DNA of 64,000 bases from Lentzea guizhouensis (GTDB lineage Bacteria; Actinomycetota; Actinomycetes; Mycobacteriales; Pseudonocardiaceae). Positions 52,460 through 62,465 of this stretch are shown here, piece after piece (the stretch's first letter is position 1; every line of letters starts with the position of its first letter). The stretch covers positions 3,596,001-3,660,000 of the forward strand of contig NZ_CP016793.1 in the NCBI RefSeq assembly GCF_001701025.1, read 5' to 3'. Under the pieces are notes generated by a model that ran no database searches, was not told the origin of the DNA, and saw nothing but the letters and a program-made list of their open reading frames with translations. Both the position numbers and the translations under genes were made by a program.

Positions 52460-53815
52460 TCAGCTGCCGAACGCGGCCGTGACCGTCTCCCCGACATCGG
52501 CCGGCGACCCGAGGCACAGGTAGTAGCTCCGCTCACCGTCCTTGAAGCCGACGGCGATGATGTCCCACCCGGCGGTGTCCACGCCCGGCTTGGTGTTCGC
52601 CTTCATCACTTCGGGCGAACACGACTTGGCGAGCTCGGGCGCCTTCGCCAGGTCCTCCGGGTCCGCGGTCGGGATCGGCCCCGAAAGCCACCCGCCGGAG
52701 AACGCCTCCCAGAAGTGCTCCTCGGAACAGCTGCCGGTGCGCCGCGCCGTGGCAGCCGCACCACCGGCCTGGACCGTGCCGCGAAAACAGGTCGACTGGT
52801 CGACGCAGAACCCGCTGTCGCACACCTTGAGGAACGGTGGCACGGACTCCAGCGCGACCTCGTTCGTCTTCCGCTGCTGCGGGTCCTGGGTGCCGGCCTG
52901 CGTCTTGTCACCGTTGAAGCTCCACACCAGCACCCCGGCCGTGACCGCCAGGACCGCCGCCGCCGCCGTGATCAGCGGCCACTTCCTGGTGCTCTTCGAC
53001 TGCTGGGGCGTCAGGCTCTGCAGCTCGTCCCTCAACTGCGCCGCACTCGCCGTGCGCTGCGTCGTGTCCGGGTGCAACGCCCGCGCAATCGTGTCGTGCA
53101 ACGCCTGCGGCACCCCGCTGACCGCCGGCACCGGCTTCCTGAGCACCTCACCGAGGTGGTCGAAACTGGTGATCGGCCACGGCACCGGCCGCGGCGGCCG
53201 GCCGGCCAGCAACGTGTAGAGCGTGGCCGCCAGCGAGTACACGTCGGCCTGCGGCGTCGGCTGCGCCATCGCAAAAGCCTCAGGCGGCGCGAAGCTGGGG
53301 CTCAGGGCGTCCCGCGTGACCGTGCTCCCGCCCTGCGCGTCGAGCAGCGCCGCCAGCCCGAAGTCCGCGAGCTTCGGCGTCCCATACCGGTCGACCAGGA
53401 TGTTGCCGGGCTTGATGTCCCGGTGCAGCACACCCACCTCGTGCGCGGCAGCGAGCGCATCCGCCAGCTTGATCCCCAGATCCCGCACCTGCTCCGCCGG
53501 CAGCCGGCCTTGCCCCTCCAGCTGGTCCGCCAACGACCCGCCGTCACACAACTCCATCACCAGGTACGGCGTGCCGTTCTGCGTGATGTTCGCGTCGTGC
53601 ACCCCCACGACGTGCGGATGCCCGCTGAGCTTGGCCGCCGCGTGCGCCTCCCTCACGAACCGCCTGCGATCCCGCTCATCGGCCAGCACCCGGTTGTCGA
53701 TCTTCACGGCGACGTCGCGGTCGAGCTGGGCCTGGTGGGCGCGGTAGACGGTGGCGAAACCGCCGGAGCCGAGGGGTCTCAGGAGGGTGAGGCCGGGGAT
53801 GTGGGGTGCGGTCAC
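52460..53815 (-). CDS. Ser/Thr protein kinase with Cys-rich outer domain
   Basis: 451 residues from GTG 53815. Kinase domain about 5-265: glycine loop G-S-G-G-F-A, A-V-K-I lysine, H-R-D-I-K-P-G-N, D-F-G-L; the A-P-E motif appears as A-P-P-E-A. A membrane helix (W-P-L-I-T-A-A-A-A-V-L-A-V-T-A-G-V-L-V-W) at about 280-300 leads to an outer domain of about 140 residues with six cysteines (K-V-C-D, G-F-C-V, S-T-C-F, G-S-C-S, K-S-C-S, Y-L-C-L), probably three disulfides. That domain is a likely sensor; ligand unknown. Operon with the ABC exporter is suggested by spacing. Confidence 0.92.
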   Translation of the reverse strand: MTAPHIPGLTLLRPLGSGGFATVYRAHQAQLDRDVAVKIDNRVLADERDRRRFVREAHAAAKLSGHPHVVGVHDANITQNGTPYLVMELCDGGSLADQLEGQGRLPAEQVRDLGIKLADALAAAHEVGVLHRDIKPGNILVDRYGTPKLADFGLAALLDAQGGSTVTRDALSPSFAPPEAFAMAQPTPQADVYSLAATLYTLLAGRPPRPVPWPITSFDHLGEVLRKPVPAVSGVPQALHDTIARALHPDTTQRTASAAQLRDELQSLTPQQSKSTRKWPLITAAAAVLAVTAGVLVWSFNGDKTQAGTQDPQQRKTNEVALESVPPFLKVCDSGFCVDQSTCFRGTVQAGGAAATARRTGSCSEEHFWEAFSGGWLSGPIPTADPEDLAKAPELAKSCSPEVMKANTKPGVDTAGWDIIAVGFKDGERSYYLCLGSPADVGETVTAAFGS

Positions 53816-53848
53816 GCGCGGGAGCCTAGCTCCGCACCCCGACAATCT

Positions 53849-54775
53849 TCAGGCGGTGCAGTTCACCGAGCCCTGCCGCAGCGCGTGGCTGTTGGTGTTG
53901 TCGTCATCCGCCCACAACACGACCTTCTTGCCCTTGACGCAGCTCGGCGAGATCGCAAACCCCTCCAGGTTCACGTTCGGCAGCTTGGCCGGCCGGTCGT
54001 ACGTCGCCGTCACCTTGAACCGCCCGTCCCTGACCGCGAGCGTCGTCGACCGGCCACCGCAGTTGTCGTCGCACGTCGCCCACAGCCGGTTGCCCTCGAA
54101 CTCCAGGTCCATGACCTGCGGCTGCCCACTCGCGAACTCCGCGACGAGCGTCGCCCGCCCCTCCTGCAGCGCGTACAGGAAGATCCCGCCGGTCGCCTCC
54201 AGCCCGACCGCGAACAACCCGCCGCCGTGCCCCGGGTAGTCCGCCGGGTCGTAGAGCTTCCCGTTGTCGCCCTTGAAGTTCTGCCCGGTCAGGAACGCGT
54301 CGGGCACCCACGCGATCGCCTCGGGCCCGTCGTTGGGATCGACCGGCGGCAGGCCCGGCAGCTCCCACTCCGCGGCCGCGCTGCTCCCGCCCCCGACCTT
54401 CAACACCACGGGCGCGCTCACGTCACCGTCGTCGTTGTCGCGCTCGACCACCACGAACACCCCGTCCGGCGTGCTCACAACCCCTTCGGCATCGGGCTCA
54501 CCCTGCCCGTCGCGGAACCTGAGCGACTGCTTGCGGTCCACCTTCCACGTGCTGCCGTTCGGCACGAGCCGGTAGAGCGCCGACGGCCCGTTCTGCACGG
54601 CCCACACGACGTCCGGGCTCTCGAACGACACCCCGCTCAGGTTCTTGCCGAAGACGTTCGTGCCGTCCGCCGTCCTGGTGCCCGAGTCGCCGGGCCACGT
54701 CGAGGCCGCCTGCGCCGGACTGCACGCCAGCCCCAGCACGAACACGGTGAACACGCCAACTGCTTTGATGCGCAA
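53849..54775 (-). CDS. secreted beta-propeller-like protein
   Basis: 308 residues from TTG 54775, which has AAGGGG about 9 nt upstream. Signal peptide 1-23 (V-G-V-F-T-V-F-V-L-G-L-A-C-S, cleavage after A-Q-A-A). The mature protein has repeated strand pairs with V-W-A-V-Q-N-G, D-A-E-G-V, G-L-F-A-V-G, R-L-W-A-T-C and L-E-G-F-A-I, the pattern of SdiA-regulated / phytase-like esterase propellers. Two cysteine pairs near the end. Actual activity unknown. It follows the kinase gene's direction with a 33-bp gap. Confidence 0.8.
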   Translation of the reverse strand: MRIKAVGVFTVFVLGLACSPAQAASTWPGDSGTRTADGTNVFGKNLSGVSFESPDVVWAVQNGPSALYRLVPNGSTWKVDRKQSLRFRDGQGEPDAEGVVSTPDGVFVVVERDNDDGDVSAPVVLKVGGGSSAAAEWELPGLPPVDPNDGPEAIAWVPDAFLTGQNFKGDNGKLYDPADYPGHGGGLFAVGLEATGGIFLYALQEGRATLVAEFASGQPQVMDLEFEGNRLWATCDDNCGGRSTTLAVRDGRFKVTATYDRPAKLPNVNLEGFAISPSCVKGKKVVLWADDDNTNSHALRQGSVNCTA

Positions 54776-54861
54776 CGCAACGCCCCTTCTCCACGAGGCG
54801 CGATCGCACCTCGCACGGGTTGGCGGCGTGCGCCCAGTGGAGCAGAGGTACCCGTCCGGCG

Positions 54862-55434
54862 CTACTTCGAAGCCTTCGCGGCAGCCTTCGCCGCCTTCTT
54901 GAAGTCGCGCACCTCCAGCAACGACTTCTGGTCCGTCACGTCCGCCACACTGCGCCTGCTGCCCTCGTCGCCGTAGTGCCCGGCCGCCTTGCGCCACCCG
55001 TCCGGCGTGACGCCGACCTGCTTGCCGAGCAACGCCAGGAAGATCTTCGCCTTCTGGTCCCCGAACCCCGGCAACGCCTTGAGCCGCTTGAACACCGTCG
55101 CCCCGTCACCGTCGGACCAGATGCGCGTCACGTCACCGTCGTACTCGGCGACCACGTACTGGGCGAGCGCCTGCACCCGCTTGCCCATCGAGCCGGGGAA
55201 GCGGTGCACGGCGGGCGGGGTCGCCATGACGGCGGCGAACTCGTCGGGGCTGGCCTCGGCGATGCGGTGCACGTCAAGACTGCCCATCCGGTCAGCGATG
55301 ACCTTGGGCCCGGAGAACGCCTTCTCCATCGGGATTTGTTGATCTAGCAACATGCCGAGGAGCAGTGCGAACCGGTCGGACGCGAGCAGTGCGTCGGCGT
55401 CGGGGTTCTGCGCGAGGCACAACGTGCGGGTCAT
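54862..55434 (-). CDS. HhH-GPD-type base excision repair protein
   Basis: 190 residues from ATG 55434. It has the endonuclease III-like fold reduced in size: L-L-G-M-L-L-D-Q-Q-I-P-M-E at the start (helix that normally precedes the lesion pocket), a helix-hairpin-helix L-K-A-L-P-G-F-G-D-Q-K-A-K (near 130-142) and G-V-T-P-D-G-W-R. The catalytic Lys of bifunctional enzymes is not evident at the expected place, nor is a [4Fe-4S] cluster motif, so lesion specificity is uncertain. The Lys/Ala-rich tail is typical of the actinobacterial family. Confidence 0.88.
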   Translation of the reverse strand: MTRTLCLAQNPDADALLASDRFALLLGMLLDQQIPMEKAFSGPKVIADRMGSLDVHRIAEASPDEFAAVMATPPAVHRFPGSMGKRVQALAQYVVAEYDGDVTRIWSDGDGATVFKRLKALPGFGDQKAKIFLALLGKQVGVTPDGWRKAAGHYGDEGSRRSVADVTDQKSLLEVRDFKKAAKAAAKASK

Positions 55435-55677
55435 GGCGGCAATGCTCGCACGAGCGGCCCGTGCCGGCTCGGCAGGGATTCGGCCCATCGTATAGGCCCG
55501 AACGAAGAGGCTTGACCGCTCGTCGCTGAAATGAGTACGTACGCCGCAGTGGCAATCCGTAGTGGGACGCTCACGCCACTCTGAGGGCAGGGGCGGAAAA
55601 GGCCGTTCCCATTCCATCATCAGGGGAATCAGAACGAGGGGGCGCTGGGTGGGCGGGGGATTGTTCCTCTTGGTTTC

Positions 55678-57759
55678 GTGACGGGTGAGAACCAGGTCGA
55701 CGGGAAGGTGCAGGGGCAGGTCGTGCAGGCCGGGTCCATCCAGGGTGGGGTGCACCTGCACGGGTTGGCGCAGGTCGTGCCGGTTCCGCGGCAGCTGCCG
55801 GCGGCGCCGTTCGTGTGCGTGGGGAGGGAGCGGGAGCTGCGGTTGCTGGCTTCGGCGATGGACGAGGCGTCGGCGAAAGGTGGGGCGGTGGTTGTTTCCG
55901 CGTTGTCTGGTGCGGGTGGAATCGGGAAGACCTGGCTGGCTTTGTACTGGGCGCATCAGAATGTGGACAAATTTCCGGACGGGCAGTTGTTCGTCGATCT
56001 GCGCGGGCGTGATGCGAGTGGGGAGCCGATGTCGGTGAACACGGCTGTGCGCGGGTTCATCGACGCGTTCGGGATCGCGGCTGATCGGATACCGGTGGAC
56101 GTTGGTGCGCAGGTCGGGCTTTACCGGAGTTTGGTGGCGGACAGGAGGATGTTGATCCTGCTCGACAACGCGCGGGACACCACGCACGCGGCGCAGTTGT
56201 TGCCGGGCAGTCCGTCGTGCGTGGTGGTCGTGACGAGCCGGGATCGGCTGGCCGGGCTGGTGCGCAGTCACGGTGCGCGGTCCGTGACGCTGGACCTGTT
56301 GTCCGACGGGGAGGCGTACGAGCTGCTCAGCACGCTCATCGGGCGGCAGCGGGTCGAGGCGGAGCCGCAGGCGGCGAGTGGGTTGATCGCGTGCTGTGCC
56401 GGGTTGCCGCTGGCGTTGAGCATCGTGGCGAGCCGGGCGACGGCGCACCCGTCGTTCCCGTTGGCGGCGCTGGTCGAGGAGCTGGAGCTGACCAGGTTGG
56501 CCGCGCTCGACGACGGGGACGGCGCGGTGAGCCTGACCGCGGTGTTGTCGTGGTCGTACGCCGCGTTGTCGGTGCAGGAGGCGATGGTGTTCCGGATGCT
56601 CGGGGTGGCGGGCAGTGCGGACGTCAGCCTCGGTGCGGTGGCCGCGATGGCGCAGTTGCCCGCTGCGGAGGCGGCGCGGGTTCTTCGTGCGCTGGAACGG
56701 GTTTCGCTGGTGCACGAGCACATCCCCGGCCGCTACCGGATGCACGACCTGGTGCTGCTCTACGCGGAGGACCTGGCGCGGCAGGACGAGCAGCGTCAGG
56801 AGGCGGTGCGGCGGCTGGTGTCGTTCTACCTGCACACCGCGCACAACGGTGACGTGCTGCTCGACCCCGACGGCCAGGCGGTGTCGCTGGCGCCGCCGCG
56901 GTGTGAGCCGCTCACGTTCGGCTCGCAGGCCGACGCGCTCGAGTGGTTCGACATCGAGCACCAGAACGTCCTTGCGGCGCAACAGGTGGCGGAGGGTGAC
57001 GCGGTCTGGCAGCTCGCCTGGGCGCTGCACGCCTACCACTGGTGGCGCGGGCACCTGCACGACGACCTGAAGGCGTGGCGCACCGCGGCGCCGGCGGCGA
57101 ACGACCTGTCGGCGAGGGTGCTCGTGCACCAGATGCTGGGGTTCTCGTACTCGCGGCTGCGGCAGTACGCCGAGGCGTTCGACCAGCTGGACCGGGCGCT
57201 GGCGCTGACGGCCGAGCTGGGGGACCCGCACCGGCAGGGACCGGTGCACCACGCCACCGCGCGGGCGGCCGGTGAGCAGGGCGACTTCGACCGCGCGCTG
57301 CACCACGCGGTCGAAGCCCTGCAGTGCTACCGGCAGGCGGGCCTGCCGATGCGCGAGGCGTGGGCGTTGATCATGGTCGGTACGTTCGCGGGCAAGCTGG
57401 GGGACCACGAGCTGGCGCACTCGTCGGCGGACAAGGCGTTGGCGCTGTTCGAGAAACACGAGTACGCGCCGGGCAAGGCCGCCGCCCTCGGTGCGCTCGG
57501 CACGTTGCTCGCGTCCATCGGCGACTACGGATGTGCCATGGCGTACCACGAAACCGCGCTGACGATCAGACGCGAGCTCGGCAACAGCTACGGCGAGGCC
57601 GACACGCTGGCGCAGCTCGGCGCGACCTACGGCGCGATGGGACGCGTGGCGTGGTCGCGGTCGTGCTGGAGTGCGGCGCTGGCGCTCTACCGGTCGCAGA
57701 ACCGGGTGGCCGACGTCGAGAAGGCGTTGCGCGAGCTGGATCTGCTCGAAGGCCGTTAG
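55678..57759 (+). CDS. STAND ATPase with NB-ARC and tetratricopeptide repeats
   Basis: 693 residues from GTG 55678. The first 35 residues have the motif [21 protein letters not shown] (a short adaptor found at the start of many actinobacterial STAND proteins). Then NB-ARC: Walker [10 protein letters not shown] (77-85), Walker [10 protein letters not shown] (157-165), sensor V-V-V-T-S-R and the G-L-P-L-A-L motif near 240; winged helix to about 400; TPRs from about 430 to the end. AfsR/GutR-like signalling without the SARP domain, or a conflict-type sensor. Overlaps the convergent DnaJ-NERD gene by four bases. Confidence 0.9.
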   Translation: MTGENQVDGKVQGQVVQAGSIQGGVHLHGLAQVVPVPRQLPAAPFVCVGRERELRLLASAMDEASAKGGAVVVSALSGAGGIGKTWLALYWAHQNVDKFPDGQLFVDLRGRDASGEPMSVNTAVRGFIDAFGIAADRIPVDVGAQVGLYRSLVADRRMLILLDNARDTTHAAQLLPGSPSCVVVVTSRDRLAGLVRSHGARSVTLDLLSDGEAYELLSTLIGRQRVEAEPQAASGLIACCAGLPLALSIVASRATAHPSFPLAALVEELELTRLAALDDGDGAVSLTAVLSWSYAALSVQEAMVFRMLGVAGSADVSLGAVAAMAQLPAAEAARVLRALERVSLVHEHIPGRYRMHDLVLLYAEDLARQDEQRQEAVRRLVSFYLHTAHNGDVLLDPDGQAVSLAPPRCEPLTFGSQADALEWFDIEHQNVLAAQQVAEGDAVWQLAWALHAYHWWRGHLHDDLKAWRTAAPAANDLSARVLVHQMLGFSYSRLRQYAEAFDQLDRALALTAELGDPHRQGPVHHATARAAGEQGDFDRALHHAVEALQCYRQAGLPMREAWALIMVGTFAGKLGDHELAHSSADKALALFEKHEYAPGKAAALGALGTLLASIGDYGCAMAYHETALTIRRELGNSYGEADTLAQLGATYGAMGRVAWSRSCWSAALALYRSQNRVADVEKALRELDLLEGR

Positions 57760-58871
57760 GCTCCGGCGACCCGGACCTCGGAGACCACCTGGCGCACCAG
57801 CACCCGCAGTGCGTCGCGGTCGACCGTGGCCGGGTCGTCGGCCAGCCACTCGCCGATCTCGCGCACGAACTGCTCCGGCGTCATCGGCGGCACCTCGAAG
57901 TCGAGGTCGTCGTCGCAGGTGACCTCACCCGCACGGCTCGGGTAGACGATCAGCGCGCCGCGGATCTCCAGCGACGGCAACAGTTCCTGGAACCGTTCGA
58001 TGCCTTCGAGCAGCTGCGTGCCGCCGCCGCGGAACGGGTGGCCGTTGCGCCACAGCTCGCCGTCCTCGTCGCAGTAGTAGTGGCCGGGCAGCCACGACTT
58101 CGACTCGATCAGCACGAGCCGGTGCCCGCACAGCAGCGCGTGGTCGACGTCGGTGAACACCGAGCCCGGCCACGCGAGCCCGTGGAAGATGCGCACCCCT
58201 GGTAGCTGGGTCAGGTACTCGGTCAGCAGACCGGCTGTCAGCCGTTCGCGTCTGTTTTCACCCGGACGGCCGAAAATCGTGTTCCCGTCGTACTCCCCGG
58301 CGAACGCCCGTTCGGCCCTGGCGAGCGCCAGATAGCGGCGGGCGAGTCGGAACGCCCCGTAACCGGCGGCGGCCACGAGCGGCAACCAGACGGCGAGCAG
58401 CAGCGGTGACACCGGCAGCGCCAACGGGATGAGCAGGACGAACCACCCGCCGATCGCGGCCGCCGCCGGGGCGTGCCCGAGGCCGGTCACGGGCACGTAG
58501 CGGACCCGCTGACCGAGGTCGATGCGGTTCCACCAGTCCATCGAGCCGAGGTCGACCCGCGGCCTCGGCGCGGTGTAGCTCGGGTCGTCGCCGAAGTCGC
58601 GCAACCGCCCCGTCCGGCCTGTTCGACGAGGTCGCGGGCGTGCCGGCGGGCGGACGACGGGCGAGGGCGGCGCGGCCGGACGGTCGTAGTCCGCTCGGCG
58701 GACGGGGTCCTTGAGCGTCTCGTAGGCCTCCTGGAGCAGCCGGAAGCCGCCCGAGGTCCCACCCGCGTCGGGGTGCATGACCTTGGCGAGTGACCGGTAG
58801 GCCGACTTGATCTCCGCGGCGCTGGCACCGCGGCTCACACCGAGCAACTCGTAGTAGTCGATCCCTGGCAC
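57756..58871 (-). CDS. DnaJ-domain membrane protein with NERD nuclease-like domain
   Basis: 371 residues. J domain at 4-65 with the H-P-D motif (33-35) that stimulates DnaK; Pro/Arg-rich linker; two membrane helices about 140-180 ([11 protein letters not shown] and [11 protein letters not shown]); then a NERD domain (about 205-315) with [22 protein letters not shown] and the following strand. NERD is related to restriction-like nucleases; the E-x-K of the core is present as E-S-K. Role unknown: a membrane-bound chaperone-linked nuclease or a DNA-processing or defence factor. Confidence 0.88.
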   Translation of the reverse strand: MPGIDYYELLGVSRGASAAEIKSAYRSLAKVMHPDAGGTSGGFRLLQEAYETLKDPVRRADYDRPAAPPSPVVRPPARPRPRRTGRTGRLRDFGDDPSYTAPRPRVDLGSMDWWNRIDLGQRVRYVPVTGLGHAPAAAAIGGWFVLLIPLALPVSPLLLAVWLPLVAAAGYGAFRLARRYLALARAERAFAGEYDGNTIFGRPGENRRERLTAGLLTEYLTQLPGVRIFHGLAWPGSVFTDVDHALLCGHRLVLIESKSWLPGHYYCDEDGELWRNGHPFRGGGTQLLEGIERFQELLPSLEIRGALIVYPSRAGEVTCDDDLDFEVPPMTPEQFVREIGEWLADDPATVDRDALRVLVRQVVSEVRVAGA

Positions 58872-58978
58872 GACACCGTCCAGTCCGAGGTTGTTGCGGG
58901 AACCTTATTGGGTCCAACACTTTCGCAGGGCATACGGTCGGCAGTTCACGGACTAGTGTGGTCGTACGCAGTGCGAAG

Positions 58979-59052
58979 GGGCCTGTAGCGCAGTGGTTGA
59001 CGCGCCCTCCCACAGGGGAGGGAGAACGCCGGTTCGAATCCGGCCGGTCCCG
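58979..59052 (+). tRNA. degenerate tRNA-like gene (closest to tRNA-Val CAC)
   Basis: 74 nt. Normal features: TA at positions 8-9, D stem GCGC / GCGC, GG in the D loop, T arm GCCGG-TTCGAAT-CCGGC. Abnormal: acceptor GGGCCTG / CGGTCCC has a C-U mismatch, and the anticodon stem CCTCC / GGAGG closes a loop of only six bases (CACAGG) with no U33. If CAC is the anticodon it would be Val. Probably a tRNA pseudogene or a tRNA-derived element, unless a base is missing. Confidence 0.5.
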
Positions 59053-59135
59053 CTCACTTGGGGAACCCGTGTCCGCGGAAAGCACCCCGCCACCTCGTTC
59101 GGACCGTGCCTGTTCCCGGTCCGACGGTTGACGGC

Positions 59136-59151
59136 AGTGGTCTGGACCACT
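59136..59151 (+). promoter_or_regulatory. DasR-type operator (dre) upstream of the chitinase
   Basis: AGTGGTCTGGACCACT has 7-bp perfect arms and matches the 16-bp dre consensus for the GlcNAc-responsive regulator DasR nearly exactly. It lies 48 bp before the chitinase start codon. Confidence 0.75.
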
Positions 59152-59199
59152 TAGCGTGAAGGAGCGCCGCCGCGCCTGTCACCCATCGAGGAGACCGCT

Positions 59200-60447
<1,248 letters not shown>

Positions 60448-60458
60448 CAGACCCACTG

Positions 60459-60516
60459 GGGAAGGCGGCGCAGGATGTCCGGGTCGACGCACCCGAACAC
60501 CTGCGCCGCCTGCCCC
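60459..60516 (+). terminator. terminator after the chitinase gene
   Basis: GGCGGCGCAGG / CCTGCGCCGCC, an 11-bp stem flanked by GGGG / CCCC, with a 25-nt loop containing a small inner hairpin (CGGGT / ACCCG), 12 bases after the stop. Confidence 0.65.
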
Positions 60517-60585
60517 GAAAACCCCGGTCGCGCAACTCGACGCTTCGAGTTGCCGACCAGACCGACCTGACGCAGTCTTCCGCGC

Positions 60586-60846
60586 ATGGCGACCTGTGAC
60601 GTCTGTGGCAACGAGTACTGGATGGCCTTCGAGGTGCGCACCGTCGGCGGCGGCGTGCACACGTTCGACAGCTTCGAGTGCGCGATCCAGCGCCTCGCCC
60701 CGCGCTGCGAGCACTGCGACTGCCGGGTGATCGGGCACGGCGTGGAGGTGGAGGGCCGGTTCTTCTGCTGCGCCCACTGCGCGCGCTCGGCGTCCTCCGA
60801 CCTCGGGGCGCAGATCCGCGACACCGTCGGCGCCCACCCCGGCTAG
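60586..60846 (+). CDS. small Cys-rich metal-binding protein
   Basis: 86 residues with nine cysteines and several histidines: C-D-V-C-G-N-E-Y, F-E-C-A-I, C-E-H-C-D-C-R-V-I-G-H-G-V-E and F-F-C-C-A-H-C-A. This pattern is common among small actinobacterial proteins annotated as prokaryotic metallothionein-like or zinc-ribbon proteins. Two treble-clef-like zinc sites are likely. Cytoplasmic; exact role (metal storage or regulation) unknown. Confidence 0.85.
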   Translation: MATCDVCGNEYWMAFEVRTVGGGVHTFDSFECAIQRLAPRCEHCDCRVIGHGVEVEGRFFCCAHCARSASSDLGAQIRDTVGAHPG

Positions 60847-60953
60847 GAGGCACCTGTTCCGGGTTGAGCGCATCTGAGTCGGTGCCACGATCGGTTCCTC
60901 TCACTTCGGCGCAGGTGGACGGGTTCTCCACTTGGCCGACTACGTTGAGGGGC

Positions 60954-61289
60954 ATGGACTTCGAACGACCGTTGGTCCACCGGGTCAACAAGTGGGTCGT
61001 TGGGCTGCGCAACGCACCGCTCGTCGGCAAGCTCGTGCGCAAGGGGATCACCGTCGCGTCCTACACGGGACGGCGTTCCGGCCGAACCTTCAGCACCCCC
61101 GTTGGCTATCGGCGCCAAGGGGACGTCGTGCTGATCAGGGTGGCGTACCCGGACGACAAGACGTGGTGGCGCAACTTCAGCGGCGAGGGCGGCCCGCTGA
61201 CCCTTGAGCTCGATGGCGCGCAACGGACCGGAAACGCGACATCGCACCGTGACGACAAGGGTCGCGTCACGGTGCGAGTGCAGCTCTAG
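60954..61289 (+). CDS. deazaflavin-dependent nitroreductase family protein (DUF385/Ddn-like)
   Basis: 111 residues from ATG 60954. The split-barrel fold of F420-binding Ddn-like proteins is indicated by T-G-R-R-S-G-R-x-F-S-T-P-V-G-Y, D-V-V-L-I-R-V-A-Y-P-D-D-K-T-W-W-R-N-F and G-P-L-T-L-E-L-D-G. Many family members bind F420 or heme; the substrate is not deducible. It is shorter than Ddn (151) at the N-terminus. The stop codon lies within a long inverted repeat. Confidence 0.85.
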   Translation: MDFERPLVHRVNKWVVGLRNAPLVGKLVRKGITVASYTGRRSGRTFSTPVGYRRQGDVVLIRVAYPDDKTWWRNFSGEGGPLTLELDGAQRTGNATSHRDDKGRVTVRVQL

Positions 61290-61389
61290 TGGCGTGGCTC
61301 GGAACGTTGCCGGGGAATTCGCGGTCAGACGGCCGCGAGGTGGCCTGCTGAGCGTGAATTCCCCGCCCACGTTACGAGTCGCGCCACTA
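61287..61389. repeat. 103-bp imperfect inverted repeat between convergent genes
   Basis: Outer arms TAGTGGCG / CGCCACTA and inner GGGGAATTC / GAATTCCCC pair over about 38 bases (31 of 38 identical) around a 27-base centre. It fills nearly the whole gap between two converging genes. It may be an unusually long bidirectional terminator or a small mobile-element remnant. Confidence 0.65.
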
Positions 61390-61395
61390 CAACCC

Positions 61396-61989
61396 CTACG
61401 CGGCAAGCGAAGCCAGTCGGCGCGGCTCCAGGAAGGCGGCCAGCAGGTACGCGCTGCCACCCAGGACGGCCAGCACGCCGAAGAAGCCGGCACCGGGGAC
61501 GAACAGCGCCGCCGACGCGACCAGTGCGAGCCACGTGCCCAGGTTGTAGTGCAGGGAGTTGCGGCGCACGGCGCCCTCGGCGAGGTAGATCAGGCCGACC
61601 ACGATCGTGGAGCCGGCGGGCCACAGCACGGTCTGCAGCTCCGGTCGGTCGAACACCGTGGTCAGGCCGGTGATGGCGAGGGCGAGTGCGGCGAACCCGA
61701 TGACCCAGGCGGTGCCGACGAGCTTCTCGGCGCGGCGCCGGTCGGGGGTGGCGGCGCGCTGGGCCCGCAGGGAGGCGATCGTGGCGAGGACGGTGCCGGC
61801 GACCAGGCCCGCGGCGAGGAAGGCGATCGGCAGCCACGGAGGCAGGACGACGATCGGGTCCGTGCCCTTGGACAACGCCGCGGAACCGTGGCCGAGGACG
61901 TAGGCGGTGGCGAAGCCCAGGTAGGCGGCGCGGTTGTCGACCTCGGCGGCGGGGGCGACGGTGGCGGTGCGGGTCAGGGTGGCGTTCAT
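61396..61989 (-). CDS. integral membrane protein of unknown function
   Basis: 197 residues with about six helices (A-A-Y-L-G-F-A-T-A-Y-V, L-P-I-A-F-L-A-A-G-L-V-A-G-T-V-L, V-I-G-F-A-A-L-A-L-A-I-T-G, I-V-V-G-L-I-Y-L-A-E-G, W-L-A-L-V-A-S-A-A-L-F-V, F-F-G-V-L-A-V-L-G-G). No transporter motif; the name 'permease' would be a guess. ATG 61989 lies 18 bases after the upstream TetR stop, with AGGAGGTCC before it, so it is in an operon with that gene. Confidence 0.8.
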   Translation of the reverse strand: MNATLTRTATVAPAAEVDNRAAYLGFATAYVLGHGSAALSKGTDPIVVLPPWLPIAFLAAGLVAGTVLATIASLRAQRAATPDRRRAEKLVGTAWVIGFAALALAITGLTTVFDRPELQTVLWPAGSTIVVGLIYLAEGAVRRNSLHYNLGTWLALVASAALFVPGAGFFGVLAVLGGSAYLLAAFLEPRRLASLAA

Positions 61990-62007
61990 GGCGGGGACCT
62001 CCTGGCG

Positions 62008-62465
62008 TCAGATGAGTGAGGTGATCAGGCGTGGTGCGAGGGTGGTGAACTGCGACGAGCGGCTGACGGAGGCGCGCTGGTCGGCGAGGCCGTGCAGGCC
62101 CAGCCACAACGTCAGGGCGCGGTCGGGGTCGGCGAGGACGCGGGTGAAGAGCCGCAGTGCCGGTTCGGAGAGGTCGGCGCACCGAACATCACGCGGTAGC
62201 GGCGCGGGTGGGCGGCGGCGAAGTCCAGGTAGGCGATGCCTGCCGCGTAGGCGTCGGCCGCGGCGAGAACGGCGGCCTCGAGCTCGTGGAAGGACTCGTC
62301 GCACACGGCCAGCAAGATCGCGGCCGAGGTGGGGAAGTGCTGGTAGATCGCTGAGGTGGGGACGTGCGCGGCACGGGACACGGCGCGCAGCGTCACCGGG
62401 TGTTCCCGGTCGACCAGCGCGGTCGCTGCCGCCACGATGGCCCGGCGGCAGTCGGACCTGCTCAC
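62008..62465 (-). CDS. TetR-family regulator with a frameshift in its second half
   Basis: GTG 62465 overlaps the stop of the oxidoreductase gene (GTGA). The helix-turn-helix is good (A-I-V-A-A-A-T-A-L-V-D, then V-T-L-R-A-V-S-R-A-A-H-V-P-T-S-A-I-Y-Q-H-F). After R-Y-R-V-M-F-G-A the frame changes near 62187; the natural continuation D-L-S-E-P-A-L-R-L-F-T-R-V-L-A-D is one frame over and ends at 62008. Joined, the protein has about 152 residues, short for the family. One extra base in GCGCCGAC would explain it, so an assembly error is likely. Confidence 0.7.

Noticed and set aside
51632..54976. 1114-codon plus-strand ORF
   Set aside because: Antisense to two ABC permease genes, a kinase and a secreted protein, all of which have clear motifs on the minus strand.
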